This document shows, piece by piece, positions 51,949 to 60,622 of a DNA stretch of 64,000 nt. This stretch comes from Flavobacteriaceae bacterium (GTDB lineage Bacteria > Bacteroidota > Bacteroidia > Flavobacteriales > Flavobacteriaceae), in contig JANQNQ010000009.1 in the NCBI GenBank assembly GCA_028279515.1, positions 382,429 through 446,428 of the forward strand. The letters run 5' to 3'. How positions within the stretch are numbered: position 1 is the stretch's first letter; each line of letters begins with the position of its first letter. Below the pieces are notes generated by a model. The model searched no databases and was not told the DNA's origin. It was given only the letters and a program-made list of their open reading frames with translations. Made by a program: the position numbers and the translations under genes.

Positions 51949-53703
51949 CTATAATTCTTTTTCTGAGAGTTGTTTCAGATACAGCTCTTTGTAGTAGCCT
52001 TCGCCCTCAATTAATTGATCATGAGTACCTTGCTGGATAATCTTGCCATCGTCGAGCACCAGTATTTTATGGGCATTTTTGGCAGAAGAAATACGGTGAC
52101 TAACGATGATGGTTGTCTTGTTTGCAGAGACCTTTTCGAGGTTGCTCAATATTTCTTCTTCGGTCTCGGTATCGACGGCAGAAAGACAGTCGTCTAGCAA
52201 CAGTATTTTTGGGTCTTTGATAATGGCTCTGGCAATCGAGACACGCTGCTTTTGACCTCCTGAAAGTGTGATGCCGCGTTCGCCCAAAACGGTTTCGTAT
52301 TCTTTGTTGAACGCAATAATGTTTTTATGAACTGCCGCATTCTTTGCTGCCTCAACGACTTCGTCATCGGTGGCGTCTTCCTTACCAAACTTAATATTGT
52401 TCTTGATGCTATCAGAGAACAAGAATGCATCCTGAGGAACAATTCCGATGGCATTTCTTAAATCATATAGATTTACCTTTTCAATAGGTGTGCCATCAAC
52501 TTTTATGGTTCCATCGGTCACATCGTAGAGTCTTCCGATGAGATTTAAAATGGTCGATTTTCCAGAACCGGTCTTGCCAATGATCGCTAAAGATTCACCT
52601 TTAGATATCTTGAAGGAAACTCCTTTTAACGCTTCGATATTGGTGTCGTCGTATACAAAATGAACATTGTCAAATTCGATGGCCCCTTCAACGCGAGTAC
52701 TTTCCTCTACATTGTTCTTGATCTCTGGTTTTACTTTCAAGAACTCGTTGATACGCTTCTGCGATGCTTCCGCCTGTTGTACGATAGAGGTAACCCATCC
52801 GACGGTGGCTACCGGCCAAGTGAGCATGTTTACATAGATAATGAACTCAGCCAAAACTCCGATCTCAATTTTTTCGTTTATATATTGGCTTCCGCCTATA
52901 TAAATAACGAGTAAGTTACTAGCCCCGATCAAAAGGATCATCATCGGAAAAAACCATGCTTGCACCTTAACCAGATCCATATTCTTTTTCTTGCTGTCGT
53001 TTGAGAGTTGATCAAAATCAGTCTCGACACGAGGAGCGATTCCATACGCTTTGATCACAGAGATTCCTGAGAAAGACTCTTGCGTAAATGTCGAAAGTTT
53101 TGAAAGGTATTGCTGTACAACCGTACTTCGTTTATGAATGGCCTTACTAAGCTTATAGATGGCTACAGAGAGAATAGGCAATGGAAGCACCGTATACATT
53201 GTCAAGGTGGGCGCTACGCTTACCATATAAGTGATCACCACCACGAACAACGATAGCGTGTTAATGCTATACATAATGGCGGGCCCAACGTACATACGCA
53301 CCTTACCTACATCTTCGCTGATTCTATTCATAAGGTCACCAGTGCGGTTCTTTTTGTAGAAGTTGAGCGAGAGTCGTTCGTACTGCTCAAAAACTTCATT
53401 CTTAAGATCAAACTCAACAAAGCGAGACATGTTGATGATCGTTTGCCGCATTAAAAAAGTAAAGAAACCAGCCACCAACGAAGCCCCTATGATGATCAAG
53501 ATATTGATCAAAAGCTCCTTTCGCACTAGAGCGATTTCCAGGATCTCCTTGTCGATGTACTTCTGTACGATGGTCAGGGAGTTTCCGATGAGCCTTGGAG
53601 CAAAGAGTGCAAAGATCCTTGCGATGATCGTGATCAGGATACCGATCAAGAAGCGATATTTATATTTTACGAAGTATTTATTGAGATATTGTAACTCTTT
53701 CAT
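51949..53703 (-). CDS. ABC transporter, permease-ATPase fusion (multidrug/lipid type)
   Basis: The 584-residue half-transporter has six helices in the first 310 residues and an ATPase domain: IIGKTGSGKSTILNLIGRLYD (Walker A), GIVPQDAFLFSDSI (Q-loop), LSGGQKQRVSIARAI (signature), LLLDDCLSAVDTETEE (Walker B) and VSHRISS (H-loop). This is the MdlB/MsbA-like exporter layout. In Walker B the usual Glu is replaced by Cys (LLDDCLSAVD); the Asp is retained. The substrate is unknown; a lipid or drug is likely. It is divergent from the dehydrogenase gene. Confidence 0.9.
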   Translation of the reverse strand: MKELQYLNKYFVKYKYRFLIGILITIIARIFALFAPRLIGNSLTIVQKYIDKEILEIALVRKELLINILIIIGASLVAGFFTFLMRQTIINMSRFVEFDLKNEVFEQYERLSLNFYKKNRTGDLMNRISEDVGKVRMYVGPAIMYSINTLSLFVVVITYMVSVAPTLTMYTVLPLPILSVAIYKLSKAIHKRSTVVQQYLSKLSTFTQESFSGISVIKAYGIAPRVETDFDQLSNDSKKKNMDLVKVQAWFFPMMILLIGASNLLVIYIGGSQYINEKIEIGVLAEFIIYVNMLTWPVATVGWVTSIVQQAEASQKRINEFLKVKPEIKNNVEESTRVEGAIEFDNVHFVYDDTNIEALKGVSFKISKGESLAIIGKTGSGKSTILNLIGRLYDVTDGTIKVDGTPIEKVNLYDLRNAIGIVPQDAFLFSDSIKNNIKFGKEDATDDEVVEAAKNAAVHKNIIAFNKEYETVLGERGITLSGGQKQRVSIARAIIKDPKILLLDDCLSAVDTETEEEILSNLEKVSANKTTIIVSHRISSAKNAHKILVLDDGKIIQQGTHDQLIEGEGYYKELYLKQLSEKEL

Positions 53704-53758
53704 TGGTCAATTATACGGATTTTAACGTTGAGAAATCCTCATTTTAACACCGTTTTAA

Positions 53759-53789
53759 TTTGCAAAAATTGAATTATCCGTTATTTTTG
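53759..53789 (+). promoter_or_regulatory. Promoter of the amino-acid dehydrogenase gene (TTTG-N19-TATTTTTG)
   Basis: TTTG at 53759-53762 and TATTTTTG at 53782-53789 fit the Bacteroidota sigma consensus exactly in sequence and spacing. The start codon is 41 bases further on at 53831. Confidence 0.75.
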
Positions 53790-53830
53790 CTCGTTGATTT
53801 TATTAATTATTCAAAATTTCATTCTTTGCC

Positions 53831-54934
53831 ATGATATCAGATGTAGTAAAACCCGATACCCTTAAAAAGCTAGATCCCGTCTTCGGACAACATTCATTTA
53901 ACGATCACGAGCAGGTTGTATTTTGTCAAGACAAAGATACAGGTTTAAAAGCAATAATCGGTATTCATAACACAGTACTTGGACCCGCATTAGGAGGTAC
54001 GAGAATGTGGCAATATGCAAACGAATGGGAAGCGCTCAATGATGTGCTGCGTCTATCAAGAGGGATGACCTATAAGTCTGCCATCACAGGATTGAATTTA
54101 GGAGGAGGAAAGGCTGTGATCATTGGAGATGCCAAAACACAGAAGAACCCTGAATTGATGAAGCGCTTTGGTGAGTTTGTTCACTCTTTGGGCGGAAAAT
54201 ATATCACTGCCGAGGATGTTGGGATGGAAACAGCCGACATGGATCTAGTAAGAGAAGTCACGCCGCATGTTACCGGTATATCGGAAGCCAAGGGAGGTGC
54301 AGGAAACCCATCACCAATTACCGCATATGGTGTTTATATGGGGATGAAGGCAGCCGCAAAATATCAATATGGGTCTGATGACCTAGAAGGAAAGAAAGTA
54401 GTGGTACAAGGAATTGGCCATGTAGGAGAATCATTGGTAGAACACCTGACCAAAGAAGGAGCCAATGTGATCATTGCCGATATCAACGAAGAGAGATTGC
54501 AAGCGGTTAGCCAAAAATATGGTGCAACCATCTTTACAGGGAATGACCTATACGGAACGTCAATGGATATCTACGCACCATGTGCACTCGGAGCAACGAT
54601 CAACGATGATACGATCCATAAGTTACAAGCAAGTATTGTAGCCGGTGCTGCCAACAACCAGTTGGCTGATGAAGTTAAGCACGGAGCACTTCTCAAGGAT
54701 AGAGGGATTGCCTATGCGCCAGATTTCTTGATCAACGCAGGTGGAATCATAAACGTATACGCAGAGTTAGAAGGTTACGGAAAAGATGAGATCATCGCAA
54801 AGACCGAAAATATCTACAATACAACCTTAGAGATTTTTGCACATTCAGAGACGAAGGGAACTACAACACACGAAGCTGCACTTAATATTGCACAAGGCAG
54901 AATTGATGCAAGAAAAAAAGAGCAGAATTCGTAG
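53831..54934 (+). CDS. Leucine/valine/phenylalanine-type dehydrogenase
   Basis: The 367-residue enzyme shows GGTRMWQYANEWEALNDVLRLSRGMTYKSA split over two motifs, with GLNLGGGKAVIIGD holding the catalytic lysine region, ITAEDVGM, and the NAD-binding VVQGIGHVGESLVEHL. These are typical for branched-chain amino-acid dehydrogenases (Glu/Leu/Phe/Val family). It deaminates a branched-chain or aromatic amino acid to its 2-oxo acid with NAD. It has a consensus promoter and a hairpin terminator, so it is monocistronic. Confidence 0.93.
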   Translation: MISDVVKPDTLKKLDPVFGQHSFNDHEQVVFCQDKDTGLKAIIGIHNTVLGPALGGTRMWQYANEWEALNDVLRLSRGMTYKSAITGLNLGGGKAVIIGDAKTQKNPELMKRFGEFVHSLGGKYITAEDVGMETADMDLVREVTPHVTGISEAKGGAGNPSPITAYGVYMGMKAAAKYQYGSDDLEGKKVVVQGIGHVGESLVEHLTKEGANVIIADINEERLQAVSQKYGATIFTGNDLYGTSMDIYAPCALGATINDDTIHKLQASIVAGAANNQLADEVKHGALLKDRGIAYAPDFLINAGGIINVYAELEGYGKDEIIAKTENIYNTTLEIFAHSETKGTTTHEAALNIAQGRIDARKKEQNS

Positions 54935-54962
54935 TCGGTATTTAAAATAGTTTTATTTTTGC

Positions 54963-54993
54963 GGGGCGTTAGTGGCACACTTTCGCCCCTTTT
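54963..54993 (+). terminator. Rho-independent terminator after the dehydrogenase gene
   Basis: Outer stem GGGGCG (54963-54968) / CGCCCC (54984-54989) and inner stem AGTG / CACT with loop GCA, followed by TTTT. A TATTTTTG sequence overlaps its left flank at 54954-54961. Confidence 0.75.
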
Positions 54994-55018
54994 CTTTAAT
55001 GACAAAAAGTTCTTTTAG

Positions 55019-55963
55019 ATGCTAACAAGACGACATATTCGTGTTAAGGTAATGCAATCCATATATGCATTTACTCAGTCTCATGATGACAATTTAGACA
55101 AAGAGGTCAAATTCATCAACAACAGTGTAGAGAACATGTACAGTTTATACTTAATCATGCTCGACCTGTTTGTATGCATAAACAAAGCTGCAGAAGAACA
55201 TCTAAACAAATCGCAGAAAAAGTACCTCGCAACTGCCGAAGAGAAACAACCCAACAAGAGATTCGTCGAGAATCGACTGTTGCAGATCCTAAGGATCAAC
55301 ACCGAACTTCAAGAACAACTCGAGAAACGCAAACTTAGCAATTGGAAAGACAGTGATGAATATGTCAATTTGCTTTTAGATGAGATCTTAAAGAGTGAAG
55401 CATATCAGGAGTATATGAATGATCCGGTAGATGCGTTTAAGCAGGATCGAAACTTTTTGATCAAGATCTTTAGAGAGATCATTGCGCCCAACGATAAGCT
55501 GTACGATTACTTAGAGGACGAAAGACTTACTTGGTTAGATGACCTTCCAGTGGTGAATCACATGGTCATCAAAACCTTGAAGCAGGTGAAGCCAAATTCT
55601 GATGAGACTTTCTTCTTGCCCAAGCTCTATAAAGACCTAGACGACAAGGTATACGCAAAAGAATTGTTCACCAAAACGGTACTCAATCAAGACGACCTCT
55701 TGAAAGAGATAGAAGGCAAGACCCCCAATTGGGACAAAGAACGTATTGCCGATGTAGACATGGTACTTTTAAAGATGGCCATTTGCGAATTTTTGAAGTT
55801 TCCATCCATCCCCGTCAAGGTGACCATTAACGAGTATTTAGAGATCGCAAAAGAATACTCAACTCCAAAGAGTAGCATTTTTATCAACGGAATCTTGGAC
55901 AAGTTGGTCAAGGAGTATCAAACTAATAATTCGTTAAATAAGTCCGGTCGTGGTTTGATGTAA
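55019..55963 (+). CDS. nusB: Transcription antitermination factor NusB (long Bacteroidota form)
   Basis: The protein begins MLTRRHIRVKVMQSIYAFTQ and ends with the NusB core: KERIADVDMVLLKMAICEFL, PVKVTINEYLEIAKEYSTPKSSIFINGILD. It has 314 residues, about twice the E. coli length. The inserted middle part (residues 60-210), which is helical, is usual in Bacteroidota. NusB binds boxA RNA with NusE to support rRNA transcription. It is the first of three plus-strand genes with the DUF1573 lipoprotein and yajC; the gap of 121 bases before the next gene may hold a second promoter. Confidence 0.92.
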   Translation: MLTRRHIRVKVMQSIYAFTQSHDDNLDKEVKFINNSVENMYSLYLIMLDLFVCINKAAEEHLNKSQKKYLATAEEKQPNKRFVENRLLQILRINTELQEQLEKRKLSNWKDSDEYVNLLLDEILKSEAYQEYMNDPVDAFKQDRNFLIKIFREIIAPNDKLYDYLEDERLTWLDDLPVVNHMVIKTLKQVKPNSDETFFLPKLYKDLDDKVYAKELFTKTVLNQDDLLKEIEGKTPNWDKERIADVDMVLLKMAICEFLKFPSIPVKVTINEYLEIAKEYSTPKSSIFINGILDKLVKEYQTNNSLNKSGRGLM

Positions 55964-56084
55964 CAGAAATATTAGTATTTTTAACCGATTAAATAGAAAA
56001 TAACGAAATAGACTGTGCAGCGTTGGTTGCAGAAATGAGAAAGTTTGTTTCACGAATACCCAAAAAAACAATAAACATTAACAG

Positions 56085-56600
56085 ATGAAAAAAGGAATTT
56101 TAGTTTTAGCAGCCGTTACCTTGGCATTTGTATCTTGTAAGGAAGATGCTACTAGTAAGATCAAATCTGAAAACGTGGCTGCTGCCTCAGAAAGAGATGA
56201 AGCTGCCAAGAAGTTTCCGGTAATGACCTTTGAGAATGCCGAGCACGATTTTGGTACGATCAGCGAAGGAGACATTGTTGAAACTGTTTTTAAGTTTACC
56301 AATACAGGAAATGCTCCATTGACCATCGTAAATGCTAAAGGAAGCTGCGGATGTACAGTGCCTCAGTACCCTAAGGACAAAGTGATCAACCCAGGAGATT
56401 CTGGAGAGATGAAAGTGAAGTTCAACTCGGCAGGTAAGCCAAACCAGCAACAAAAGAATGTGACGATCACGGCGAACACTGAGACCGGAAGAGAGATCAT
56501 CAAGATCAAGGCGTTCGTAACTCCAGATCCAGAAAAGCAAAAGCAAAGAGACGAACGTGCCGCTAAAGCAAAAGCTGCACAACAACAAGCAGGTCAGTAA
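56085..56600 (+). CDS. DUF1573 domain lipoprotein
   Basis: The 171-residue protein has a lipoprotein signal with the lipobox AFVSC (Cys21) and a DUF1573 domain: FENAEHDFGTISEGDIVETVFKF split across two strands, TNTGNAPLTIVNAKGSCGCTVPQYP and IKIKAFV. The SCGCT motif is the family hallmark. The fold is an immunoglobulin-like (ASPM-SPD-2-Hydin type) domain in the periplasm. The function is unknown. The tail is rich in Lys, Ala and Gln. Its stop codon shares a base with the yajC start, so the two are coupled. Confidence 0.88.
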   Translation: MKKGILVLAAVTLAFVSCKEDATSKIKSENVAAASERDEAAKKFPVMTFENAEHDFGTISEGDIVETVFKFTNTGNAPLTIVNAKGSCGCTVPQYPKDKVINPGDSGEMKVKFNSAGKPNQQQKNVTITANTETGREIIKIKAFVTPDPEKQKQRDERAAKAKAAQQQAGQ

Positions 56601-56890
56601 TGGATGGAACTAGTTTAGCACCTCTTTTGCTAATGATGGTAGTGATCATTTTCTTTATGGTCATACCAGCGCAACGAAGACAAAAAAGAGAGAAAAAATT
56701 TGCTAACGAACTCAAACGTGGTGATCGTGTGATCACTAAGAGTGGGATGCATGGAAAGGTATTAGAATTGAACGACAAAGATAATACCTGCGTTATTGAG
56801 ACCATGGCCGGAAAGATCAAGTTTGATCGCTCTGCTATCTCTATGGAGATGTCTCAAAAGCTAAATGCCCCAGCAACGGCAAAGAAATAA
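56600..56890 (+). CDS. yajC: Preprotein translocase subunit YajC
   Basis: The 96-residue protein has one N-terminal helix (LAPLLLMMVVIIFFMVIPAQRRQKREK) in two pieces, the RxQ...K motif after it, and LKRGDRVITKSGMHGKV in a small soluble domain. This is the YajC pattern; it associates with SecDF. Its start overlaps the last base of the DUF1573 gene. A strong bidirectional terminator follows, and the next gene is convergent. Confidence 0.92.
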   Translation: MDGTSLAPLLLMMVVIIFFMVIPAQRRQKREKKFANELKRGDRVITKSGMHGKVLELNDKDNTCVIETMAGKIKFDRSAISMEMSQKLNAPATAKK

Positions 56891-56906
56891 GATTCTCTTT
56901 TCCTAT

Positions 56907-56938
56907 AAAAAAGGCCCGATGTTCATCGGGCCTTTTTT
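56907..56938. terminator. Bidirectional rho-independent terminator
   Basis: Perfect 14-base stem AAAAAAGGCCCGAT / ATCGGGCCTTTTTT around the loop GTTC, between the convergent yajC and YdeI-like genes. A/T runs on both flanks allow it to act for both strands. Confidence 0.9.
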
Positions 56939-56940
56939 AT

Positions 56941-57534
56941 TTATCTATACTTATCATTGAGTCCAACCGACTCCAATATCATCGGAATGATCTTCTCCAG
57001 TCTGCGTTGCTTGGTGTCTTCTCGTTTGGCCTCATTTATATAATCGGCATACTCACGCTTGTGTGATAATGAGAACTTCTCAAAAGCCTTACTAAGGCTT
57101 GCGTCTTTATCTAGAGCCGCCTGCAATTGCTCAGGGATTACCAACGGTTTTTTCTGCGGTTTTACTTCCTTTCCATCTTTTTGGTTTTGGATGGCTTCGG
57201 CCAAGTACGCCTTTATCAATTTTTCATCGATCTCATCCATTGAAGAAAAACGCCATTGTCGCATGGCCACAGTCTTCTCTTCTTGAGCATTGATAAGAAC
57301 GTTCTTTTCATCGCGCAAGAACACTCCTTGAAAAAACCAAATCCCGAAGTAATTCTTGAAGGCTGCCATGCCGGCAACGTTCTTCCCATTGATGGTATAC
57401 GTTGGGATACTCCATTTTAAGGTCTCTTCGAATTCTGTAGTATGAAAGATCTCTCGCAAGCGAATAAGCTCGTCTTTCCATTGGTCTTGGTCGTTGATAT
57501 AGGCATCAACCGACTTGTATCGTTTCATGGCCAT
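56941..57534 (-). CDS. YdeI/OmdA-type protein with DUF1801-like N-terminus
   Basis: The protein starts with RYKSVDAYINDQDQWKDELIRL and EETLKWSIPTYTINGKNVAGM, a DUF1801 (YdhG-like) domain, and ends with IPEQLQAALDKDASLSKAFEKFS and SHKREYADYINEAKREDTKQRR, the YdeI (bacteriocin-protection, OmdA) domain. The two are often fused. The exact function is unknown. I placed the start at 57534 (MAMKRYKSV); the frame extends to 57573, but without family character. It lies just after the DinB gene on the same strand. Confidence 0.8.
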   Translation of the reverse strand: MAMKRYKSVDAYINDQDQWKDELIRLREIFHTTEFEETLKWSIPTYTINGKNVAGMAAFKNYFGIWFFQGVFLRDEKNVLINAQEEKTVAMRQWRFSSMDEIDEKLIKAYLAEAIQNQKDGKEVKPQKKPLVIPEQLQAALDKDASLSKAFEKFSLSHKREYADYINEAKREDTKQRRLEKIIPMILESVGLNDKYR

Positions 57535-57574
57535 GTTACCGTGGTTTAGGTTAGGAAAACATAAAGATATCAAA

Positions 57575-58075
57575 TTACCAGCGACCAGCGTAATCTAATG
57601 ATCCACCTTCATTATCTAATATGCCGAATCGATATCGCAGTATTTGACGCATATGAAGATAATCATGAGCCAACCAGTTACGAAGAAAAAGTTCGGCAGA
57701 CATCTCTCCGAAGCGTTTGTGTTGAAAGGAATTTTGCCAAGGAGCGTCTTTCAATGACCTAAGCCACGCAACCGAAGCATCCCGCACTTCAAGAAACTTG
57801 CCAAGCATCTCATGATAGTCTTGTTCCATGTATTTACGCTCAGTAACCCAAGCGATTTGATCAAAGCGAGGAGCGGGTTCTCCAGGCCGTTCCAGGCACC
57901 ACTTCACCCGAAACCGAAAGTCATCAAGTTCTTCGTCATATAGATGACAAACGATCTCTAATAAGCACCATTTCTCAGGAGCGGGTCGCCAAAGTTGTTG
58001 TTCTTCGGAAACGTTGGATAACAAATTGCGGAAGACTTCTTTGTTTTTTGCCAGTTGCGTTATTATCCGTTCCAC
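57575..58075 (-). CDS. DinB family protein
   Basis: The 166-residue protein has LLSNVSEEQQLWRPAPEKWCLLEIVCHLYDEE at its start, split as a helix pair, and LRNWLAHDYLHMRQILRYRFG near the end; the histidines at CHLYD and AHDYLH could bind a metal ion as in the DinB four-helix fold. The family includes thiol-dependent transferases, so the reaction cannot be fixed. It sits 23 bases downstream of pepT on the minus strand, and the YdeI gene follows. The three may be co-transcribed. Confidence 0.82.
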   Translation of the reverse strand: MERIITQLAKNKEVFRNLLSNVSEEQQLWRPAPEKWCLLEIVCHLYDEELDDFRFRVKWCLERPGEPAPRFDQIAWVTERKYMEQDYHEMLGKFLEVRDASVAWLRSLKDAPWQNSFQHKRFGEMSAELFLRNWLAHDYLHMRQILRYRFGILDNEGGSLDYAGRW

Positions 58076-58098
58076 AGGTTTGAATTTTAATGTTTTAA

Positions 58099-59355
58099 CT
58101 ATTCCTTATTCGCAAACTTGGCCACGTTTGTGGTAAGCTCAGCGATCTTTACAATGACCTCCACGGCTTTTTGCATGCTCTCAACAGGCACGTATTCATA
58201 GCGGCCGTGAAAATTATGTCCACCAGCAAAGATGTTAGGACAAGGGAGCCCCATATAACTTAATTGCGAACCATCTGTACCACCTCGAATCGCTTTGATC
58301 AATGGTTTGATGCCCAGTTGTTTCATGGCTTCCTCAGCAATATCTACAATGTGCATTACGGGCTCTACCTTTTCACGCATGTTGTAGTATTGGTCTTTGA
58401 TCTCTAATTCGATCACTTCTTTTCCATATTTGGTGTTCATGTCGTTGGCGATTTTTGTCATGAGCTCTTTTCGACCTTCAAACAACTTGCGATCATGATC
58501 TCGAATGATGTATTCCATACGGGTCTCTTCAACTTCACCCTCGATCGAGTAGAGGTGAAAGAATCCTTCATAACCTTCGGTTTCTTGCGGAATTTCGTTT
58601 TTTGGCAGTGCAGCGATAAACTCATTGGCGATCAACATCGAATTTACCATCTTTCCTTTGGCATATCCGGGATGCACAATTTTTCCGTTTATTTTCACCT
58701 TGGCACCAGCCGCATTGAAGTTTTCATATTCTAATTCACCGATTTGACTGCCATCCATCGTATACGCCCAATCAGCTCCAAACTTCCTTACATCAAACTT
58801 ATGTGCTCCACGACCGATCTCTTCGTCAGGCGTAAACCCAACACGGATTTTTCCGTGTTTGATCTCAGGATGTTGAATCAAGTATTCCATAGCACTGACG
58901 ATCTCAGCGATACCTGCCTTGTCGTCGGCACCCAAGAGGGTCGTACCGTCAGTTGTGATCAACGTTTGCCCTTTGTACAACAAAAGATCTTCAAAATAAT
59001 CAGGAGAAAGCACAATATTTTCTTCTTCATTCAATACGATATCAGAACCATCATACGACTCGATGATCTGCGGATTTACATTGGCACCCGTAAAATCAGG
59101 AGTGGTGTCAAAATGCGACACAAAACCGATGGTTGGGACATCATAGTCAACGTTGCTAGGAAGTGTTGCCATGATATAAGCGTTTTCGTCGATAGTGACG
59201 TCCTCCATTCCGATAGCCTTTAGTTCGTCAGCCAATTTATTGGCCAAGTCCCATTGCTTTTCAGAGCTGGGAGTCGTATTGCTGTTCGGGTCTGATTCGG
59301 TGTCGATCTTCACATAACCGATAAAACGGTCCATGATATGTTGTTTGCTGATCAT
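58099..59355 (-). CDS. pepT: Peptidase T (tripeptide aminopeptidase)
   Basis: The 418-residue M20 peptidase has [11 protein letters not shown] (first zinc ligand and catalytic Asp), [14 protein letters not shown] (bridging Asp), [15 protein letters not shown] (catalytic Glu and zinc Glu), and [30 protein letters not shown]. The last includes the final His ligand. It removes the N-terminal residue from tripeptides in the cytoplasm. Upstream lie 216 bases shared with divergent pyrD. Confidence 0.95.
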   Translation of the reverse strand: MISKQHIMDRFIGYVKIDTESDPNSNTTPSSEKQWDLANKLADELKAIGMEDVTIDENAYIMATLPSNVDYDVPTIGFVSHFDTTPDFTGANVNPQIIESYDGSDIVLNEEENIVLSPDYFEDLLLYKGQTLITTDGTTLLGADDKAGIAEIVSAMEYLIQHPEIKHGKIRVGFTPDEEIGRGAHKFDVRKFGADWAYTMDGSQIGELEYENFNAAGAKVKINGKIVHPGYAKGKMVNSMLIANEFIAALPKNEIPQETEGYEGFFHLYSIEGEVEETRMEYIIRDHDRKLFEGRKELMTKIANDMNTKYGKEVIELEIKDQYYNMREKVEPVMHIVDIAEEAMKQLGIKPLIKAIRGGTDGSQLSYMGLPCPNIFAGGHNFHGRYEYVPVESMQKAVEVIVKIAELTTNVAKFANKE

Positions 59356-59542
59356 GTAGTATTTTTTTCGAAGTTGATATTTGTCTTAGCATGGAATGTC
59401 CCAGAAGGATCAGGTCTGTTCCAAAATGCTATTGCGAAGTAAAAATAGGCATTTCGACGATCAAAATCTTCCTTCTTTACAAAATTTAAATGTTGTGGAT
59501 AACGACCTTTGATTCAGACTTTTTTCTTCTTCGAAATTGAAG

Positions 59543-59550
59543 TAATTTTG
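59543..59550 (+). promoter_or_regulatory. Putative -7 box of pyrD (TAATTTTG)
   Basis: TAATTTTG matches TAnnTTTG and ends 21 bases before the pyrD start. No TTG was found at 17-23 bases upstream, so the -33 element is unsupported. Confidence 0.4.
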
Positions 59551-59571
59551 CCAAACTTCTAAACACAACTA

Positions 59572-60603
59572 ATGTACAAGTATTTTTTACGACCGATCCT
59601 TTTTCAGTTCGACCCTGAGAAAGTACACCATTTCACATTTTCCTTAGTTCGGTTTTTATGTCGCATACCTGGGTTGTCGGCGATTTTCAGAAGTGTTTAT
59701 GCCGTAAAGCACCCAGCTTTAAAGCGAGAACTGTTTGGCTTAACCTTCGAGAACCCTGTAGGATTGGCTGCTGGTTTTGATAAGGATGCGAAGCTCTTCA
59801 ACGAGTTGGCTAACTTCGGATTTGGTTTCATTGAGATCGGAACGCTTACACCTAAACCGCAAGCAGGAAATCCAAAGCAACGACTTTTCCGATTAAAAGC
59901 AGACCAAGCCATCATTAACCGAATGGGGTTCAACAACGGTGGTGTCGAAGAAGCGGTCGAACGGCTAAAAAAGAACAAGGATGTTATGATCGGTGGAAAC
60001 ATCGGGAAGAACAAAGTAACCCCAAACGATGAGGCCGTGAAAGATTACATCTTGTGTTTTAATGCACTGTTTGATCATGTAGACTATTTTGTGGTCAACG
60101 TGAGTTCACCTAATACACCTGGACTACGCGAGTTACAAGACAAGGAACCGCTGACCAAGCTTTTAATGACGCTTAAAGGGGAAAATGCAAAGCGTTCAAA
60201 GCAAAAACCGATACTTCTAAAGATTGCTCCCGATCTAACTGACGAGCAGTTGTTAGACATCATCACAATTGTGAAAGACTCGGCAATCGATGGGGTGATC
60301 GCAACGAATACCACGATCGATCGCAGCGGACTCAACTCTCCTGAAAATCTAGCCAAAGAAATGGGCGGTTTAAGCGGAAAACCTGTGACCAACAGAAGCA
60401 CTGAGGTAATCAGATTCTTGGCTCAAAACAGTAATAAAGCATTCCCAATCATCGGCGTAGGGGGGATCCATAGCGCAGATGATGCGATTGAAAAGTTGGA
60501 AGCTGGTGCCGATCTGGTACAGCTTTATACAGGTTTCATCTATGAGGGACCAGCGCTGATCAAGAATATCAATAAACGTCTTATAGAAAGATCTGAAGCA
60601 TAG
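59572..60603 (+). CDS. pyrD: Dihydroorotate dehydrogenase (class 2, quinone-dependent)
   Basis: The 343-residue protein has a membrane-binding N-terminus ([20 protein letters not shown]), [70 protein letters not shown] with the catalytic Ser, and TNTTIDR...GGLSGKP. The Ser and the N-terminal helix place it in class 2, which passes electrons from dihydroorotate to quinone in pyrimidine synthesis. It is monocistronic; a hairpin terminator overlaps the stop codon. Confidence 0.96.
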   Translation: MYKYFLRPILFQFDPEKVHHFTFSLVRFLCRIPGLSAIFRSVYAVKHPALKRELFGLTFENPVGLAAGFDKDAKLFNELANFGFGFIEIGTLTPKPQAGNPKQRLFRLKADQAIINRMGFNNGGVEEAVERLKKNKDVMIGGNIGKNKVTPNDEAVKDYILCFNALFDHVDYFVVNVSSPNTPGLRELQDKEPLTKLLMTLKGENAKRSKQKPILLKIAPDLTDEQLLDIITIVKDSAIDGVIATNTTIDRSGLNSPENLAKEMGGLSGKPVTNRSTEVIRFLAQNSNKAFPIIGVGGIHSADDAIEKLEAGADLVQLYTGFIYEGPALIKNINKRLIERSEA

Positions 60604-60619
60604 TGCTCCAGATCTTTTT
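60589..60619 (+). terminator. Terminator hairpin spanning the pyrD stop codon
   Basis: AGATCTGAAGCA (60589-60600) pairs with TGCTCCAGATCT (60604-60615), one mismatch, with the TAG stop codon as the loop; T residues follow to 60619. Confidence 0.7.
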
Positions 60620-60622
60620 GAA

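Noticed and set aside
54954-54961. TATTTTTG as a promoter for nusB
   Set aside because: It lies in the flank of a strong terminator hairpin and has no TTG at the right distance; a transcript starting there would run straight into the hairpin.
58744-59223. Plus-strand open frame of 159 codons inside pepT
   Set aside because: It is antisense to conserved M20 peptidase motifs and has no recognisable features.
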